A model generated the notes under the pieces. The model was not told the DNA's origin. It searched no databases and worked only from the letters and a program-made list of their open reading frames with translations. Below, piece after piece: positions 6,418 through 7,572 of a DNA stretch of 7,572 nt; positions within the stretch are counted from its first letter, which is position 1; each line of letters opens with the position of its first letter. The position numbers were made by a program, and so were the translations under genes. The stretch is from Chloroflexota bacterium (GTDB taxonomy: Bacteria > Chloroflexota > Anaerolineae > Anaerolineales > Anaerolineaceae): NCBI GenBank assembly GCA_023434145.1, contig JAEYTI010000073.1, forward strand, positions 1-7,572, written 5' to 3'.

Positions 6418-6495
6418 TTAAGCGCAGCCAATGGCAGCCGGTGATCGGTAGCCATAATAAGCATACGCAGCGTAGAAGCGAACCAAATGTTCCAT
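6418..6495 (-). CDS. Tyr-rich leader peptide of tyrS (attenuation)
   Basis: This 25-codon ORF begins MEHLVRF, continues YAAYAYYGY (residues 8-16) and ends in TAA at 6420-6418. Five of its 25 residues are tyrosine, all within nine codons (TAC, TAT, TAT, TAT, TAC), far above the usual few per cent. Its ATG A (6495) lies 7 nt after the -10 box, the expected transcription start, and no Shine-Dalgarno stands before it, so translation is probably leaderless. It is followed by an intrinsic terminator and then tyrS. By analogy with trpL, hisL and pheM, its job would be to measure charged tRNA-Tyr through ribosome stalling; the peptide itself needs no function. Chance occurrence of such a Tyr cluster between a strong promoter and a tyrS terminator seems unlikely. 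Expression is not demonstrated. Confidence 0.8.
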   Translation of the reverse strand: MEHLVRFYAAYAYYGYRSPAAIGCA

Positions 6496-6502
6496 ACCAG
6501 AG

Positions 6503-6531
6503 AGTATAGTCCTCGTGTGTTCGGCTGTCAA
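6503..6531 (-). promoter_or_regulatory. Near-consensus promoter of the tyrS leader
   Basis: On the minus strand TTGACA (6531-6526) is followed after exactly 17 nt by TATACT (6508-6503). This is a full -35 match and a five-of-six -10 match. The -35 box contains the TGA stop of the upstream epimerase gene, so the promoter is packed directly against that gene. The predicted start is at about 6496-6495, on the leader ATG. Confidence 0.85.
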
Positions 6532-7457
6532 GCAGTTTTTTTCCCCAGAGCATCTTCAAGCGCAGGTAAAAGCCGGTCATATTTGAACTGGAAGCCCATC
6601 TCCTGTAAGCGTTTGGGCAGCACGCGCTGGCCTTCCAATACAACCACGCTCATTTCGCCAAGCACCAGCCTCAGGGCGAAGGCGGGCGCGGGCAGCCAGT
6701 AAGGGCGGCGCATCACCCTGGCAACCGTGCGTTGAAAGTCCGCGTTGGTCAATGCCTCTGGCGCCGCAACATTATATACGCCCTCCGCGTCTGAACGGGC
6801 CAGCAGGAAACGAAAAACCTGCACCAGATCGCTCAGGTGAATCCAGGGGATATACTGCCCGCCGGAGCCCAGCGGGCCACCGGCGAAAAGGCTGTGCTGG
6901 AACTTAAACGGCGGGAGCAGTCCACCCTCCTGGGCAATCACCGGTGCGGTGCGCAGAACCACATAGCGCACGCCCATTTCCTGTACCGGTCGTACGGCGG
7001 ATTCCCAATCATCGCCGACTCTGGCAAGAAAATCGTTCCCCTTCGCGGCGCTTTCATCCAGTACGCGGTCACCCTGGTTGCCGTAGTAGCCTGTCCCCGC
7101 AATCTGGATCACCACCGAGGGCTTGCGAGGTGCAGCCCGCACTGCCTCAACAATTGCACGCCCAGGATTTACCCGGCTGCTGCGAATCGTTTTCTTGTAG
7201 GCTTCTGTCCAGGGCCAGCGTGCGAGAGTGGCTCCCGTCAGATTGATGATTGCATCCGCTTCACCGGCCAGATCGCCCCACCCCTGCGCGGACTTGCCGT
7301 CCCAGGCGGCAGATTTCACACCCACCGGCAGTTGGGCTTTGCCCGGGCTGCGAGTCAGCACCCATACCGCGTGCCCATCCTCCGCCAGCGCTTTCGAGAG
7401 CGCATGACCAATCAGCCCCGTACCGCCGGGGATCAAGATCTTCAACTTTTGCTCCAT
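6528..7457 (-). CDS. TIGR01777-family NAD(P)-dependent epimerase/oxidoreductase
   Basis: This 309-residue protein belongs to the extended short-chain dehydrogenase superfamily (SulA/YfcH-like). The N terminus has the dinucleotide-binding motif GGTGLIG (11-17) after strand KILIP. INLTGATLA (71-79), AGTGYYGNQGDR (120-131) and WIHLSDLV (205-212) are typical of TIGR01777. The C terminus (about 255-303, PAFALRLVLGEMSVVVLEGQ and LQEMGFQFKYDRL) matches the DUF1731 tail of that family. Length is normal. The substrate is unknown; members are annotated as sugar-nucleotide epimerases without firm evidence. ATG 7457 was chosen because a strong Shine-Dalgarno sits 5 nt upstream; the in-frame GTG at 7463 overlaps that site. 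The gene has no terminator of its own before the tyrS leader, so its transcript may run into the tyrS attenuator. Confidence 0.92.
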   Translation of the reverse strand: MEQKLKILIPGGTGLIGHALSKALAEDGHAVWVLTRSPGKAQLPVGVKSAAWDGKSAQGWGDLAGEADAIINLTGATLARWPWTEAYKKTIRSSRVNPGRAIVEAVRAAPRKPSVVIQIAGTGYYGNQGDRVLDESAAKGNDFLARVGDDWESAVRPVQEMGVRYVVLRTAPVIAQEGGLLPPFKFQHSLFAGGPLGSGGQYIPWIHLSDLVQVFRFLLARSDAEGVYNVAAPEALTNADFQRTVARVMRRPYWLPAPAFALRLVLGEMSVVVLEGQRVLPKRLQEMGFQFKYDRLLPALEDALGKKTA

Positions 7458-7462
7458 ATCCA

Positions 7463-7470
7463 CCCTCCTT
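7463..7470 (-). promoter_or_regulatory. Shine-Dalgarno of the epimerase-like gene
   Basis: AAGGAGGG on the minus strand, 5 nt before ATG 7457, is close to the full anti-16S complement and fixes the start. A weak promoter may lie in the AT-rich stretch upstream (about 7490-7540), but no well-spaced -35/-10 pair was found. Confidence 0.8.
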
Positions 7471-7548
7471 TGCCCCCTCTACAAAACCGTTTGACGTACA
7501 ATGTTTCAATATAAATTCTTCGCTCTTTATGGGTTTCAAGGAGTTTTG

Positions 7549-7572
7549 GTGTCACAGGGGGTGGGATCACCC
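7549..7572 (+). CDS. Possible start of a divergent gene, cut by the window edge
   Basis: GTG at 7549 is preceded by AAGGAG (7538-7543) with 5-nt spacing. The frame is open for the eight codons visible (begins MSQGVGSP) and runs off the window. The upstream region is AT-rich and lies divergent to the epimerase-like gene, as expected for a new transcription unit. An ATG at 7529 in another frame is also open but has no ribosome binding site. Too little is visible to suggest a product. Confidence 0.4.

Larger units (their letters stand above)
6359..6495 (-). promoter_or_regulatory. Putative tyrosine-responsive attenuator leader of tyrS
   Basis: This is the predicted roughly 137-nt attenuated RNA, from the leader ATG to the end of the U tract. 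A protector pairing is visible: GTTCG-CTTCTAC (6483-6472) with GTAGAAG (6417-6411) and CGAAC (6404-6400). A tentative antiterminator pairs GGCTGCGCTT (6429-6420), which covers the last three leader codons and the start of the stop, with AACGCGAGGCC of the terminator, with small bulges. A ribosome finishing at the stop would mask that segment and allow termination; one stalled at Tyr codons 8-16 would leave it free. The antiterminator pairing is imperfect and unproven. No T-box signature (UGGNACCGCG) was seen. Confidence 0.7.

Noticed and set aside
6393..6495. T-box riboswitch or SRP/6S-type small RNA in the tyrS leader
   Set aside because: No T-box UGGNACCGCG sequence, SRP apical motif or 6S-like long bulged stem was found; the Tyr-codon ORF explains the region better.

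Overview
The window looks like ordinary bacterial chromosome with high-GC coding sequence and AT-rich gaps. The gene set is two FHA-domain proteins, a SEDS/penicillin-binding-protein fusion, a phosphorylase of the MTA type, a KMSKS-type tyrosyl-tRNA synthetase and a TIGR01777-type epimerase. This best fits Chloroflexota, probably Anaerolineae or a relative. That placement is inferred from gene content and protein style, not from a marker gene.

Left half (+ strand): a terminator (30-62) ends an unseen upstream unit, followed by a short palindrome (94-126). A promoter with a perfect TATAAT box (184-212) then drives a tight operon: fhaA-like (221-1009), fhaB-like (1013-1447), MTA phosphorylase (1486-2355) and an 871-residue RodA/FtsW-PBP fusion (2352-4967, 4-nt overlap with the phosphorylase). 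The order FhaA, FhaB, RodA, PbpA recalls the actinobacterial Ser/Thr-kinase cell-wall operon, with the last two genes fused and a nucleoside-salvage gene inserted. The SEDS glycosyltransferase half keeps its signature residues. The transpeptidase half has lost the SxxK, SxN and KTG motifs and should be catalytically dead.

Centre: a 34-bp perfect inverted repeat with a 3-nt loop (4976-5046) fills the gap between this operon and the convergent tyrS.

Right half (- strand): the epimerase-like gene (6528-7457) lies upstream of tyrS (5057-6268). Between them is the most interesting element of the window. A near-consensus promoter (TTGACA-N17-TATACT) has its -35 box across the epimerase stop codon. 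It is followed at leaderless distance by a 25-codon ORF with five Tyr codons among codons 8-16. Then come a GC-rich intrinsic terminator with six U, a second long hairpin (6289-6347), and the tyrS Shine-Dalgarno and start. This is the layout of a ribosome-mediated transcription attenuator in which tyrosine limitation would raise TyrRS synthesis. At the right edge a divergent gene probably begins at 7549.
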